A DNA stretch of 6,549 bases from Gammaproteobacteria bacterium. GTDB lineage: Bacteria; Pseudomonadota; Gammaproteobacteria; Methylococcales; Methylomonadaceae. The stretch covers positions 1-6,549 of the forward strand of contig JANEMG010000141.1 of NCBI GenBank assembly GCA_024511045.1, read 5' to 3'. The translations under genes were made by a program, and so were the position numbers. The stretch's first letter is position 1; the number at the start of each line of letters is the position of its first letter. The notes below the pieces were generated by a model that saw nothing but the letters and a program-made list of their open reading frames with translations, did not search any database and had not been told where the DNA came from. Below are positions 6,546 through 6,549 of this stretch, in pieces.

Positions 6546-6549
6546 AATT

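Noticed and set aside
6479..6549. Open frame from ATG 6479 to the window end as the start of a next gene
   Set aside because: There are only 23 full codons, there is no ribosome site, and the frame contains the stem-loop at 6518-6545. The evidence is too thin.
1..6549. CRISPR, tRNA, rRNA, insertion sequence, toxin-antitoxin or phage-defence genes
   Set aside because: I saw no repeat-spacer pattern, cloverleaf, transposase or defence domain on either strand. Nearly all of the window is taken up by three housekeeping genes.

Overview
The window is an ordinary-looking chromosomal segment of a moderately GC-rich bacterium. It carries three genes, all on the + strand, in the order smc – zipA – ligA. 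This order is familiar from gammaproteobacteria that use SMC rather than MukB (for example Pseudomonas-type genomes). ZipA is itself essentially a gammaproteobacterial protein, so I infer a gammaproteobacterium outside the Enterobacterales/Vibrionales (MukB) group. I cannot name the order or genus. I see no mobile element, CRISPR array, tRNA or rRNA.

Layout. Positions 1-157 are a short control region. It holds a perfect 14-bp stem-loop at the left edge (probably the end of the upstream unit), a set of ACAATT/AATTGT repeats, and a good candidate sigma70 promoter at 90-118. The promoter position implies that smc translation begins at ATG 158, not at the upstream in-frame ATG 110. smc (158-3673) is complete and has every ATPase motif, two long Gln/Glu/Leu-rich coiled coils and a hinge. 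zipA (3666-4349) overlaps the smc stop by 8 bases and is a compact form of the membrane anchor of FtsZ. After 69 bases comes ligA (4419-6407), an NAD+-dependent DNA ligase with its domains in the usual order. Positions 6408-6549 are non-coding as far as I can see. They begin AT-rich and end in a stem-loop that touches the window edge.

How the genes fit together. The three products act in chromosome maintenance and division: SMC compacts and segregates DNA, ZipA tethers the FtsZ ring to the inner membrane, and LigA seals nicks. Spacing and strand suggest one transcript from the promoter ahead of smc, with zipA translationally coupled to smc.

The point most worth a second look is the ligase. 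It sits in the normal ligA slot and keeps the catalytic lysine, the zinc finger, the HhH region and the BRCT domain. However, its nucleotidyltransferase domain is clearly divergent. The motif IV lysine is glutamate, the glutamate two residues before the catalytic lysine is threonine, RGE reads AGE, one NAD-domain arginine is lysine, and the domain is about 40 residues shorter than in E. coli LigA. No other part of the window shows a new system.
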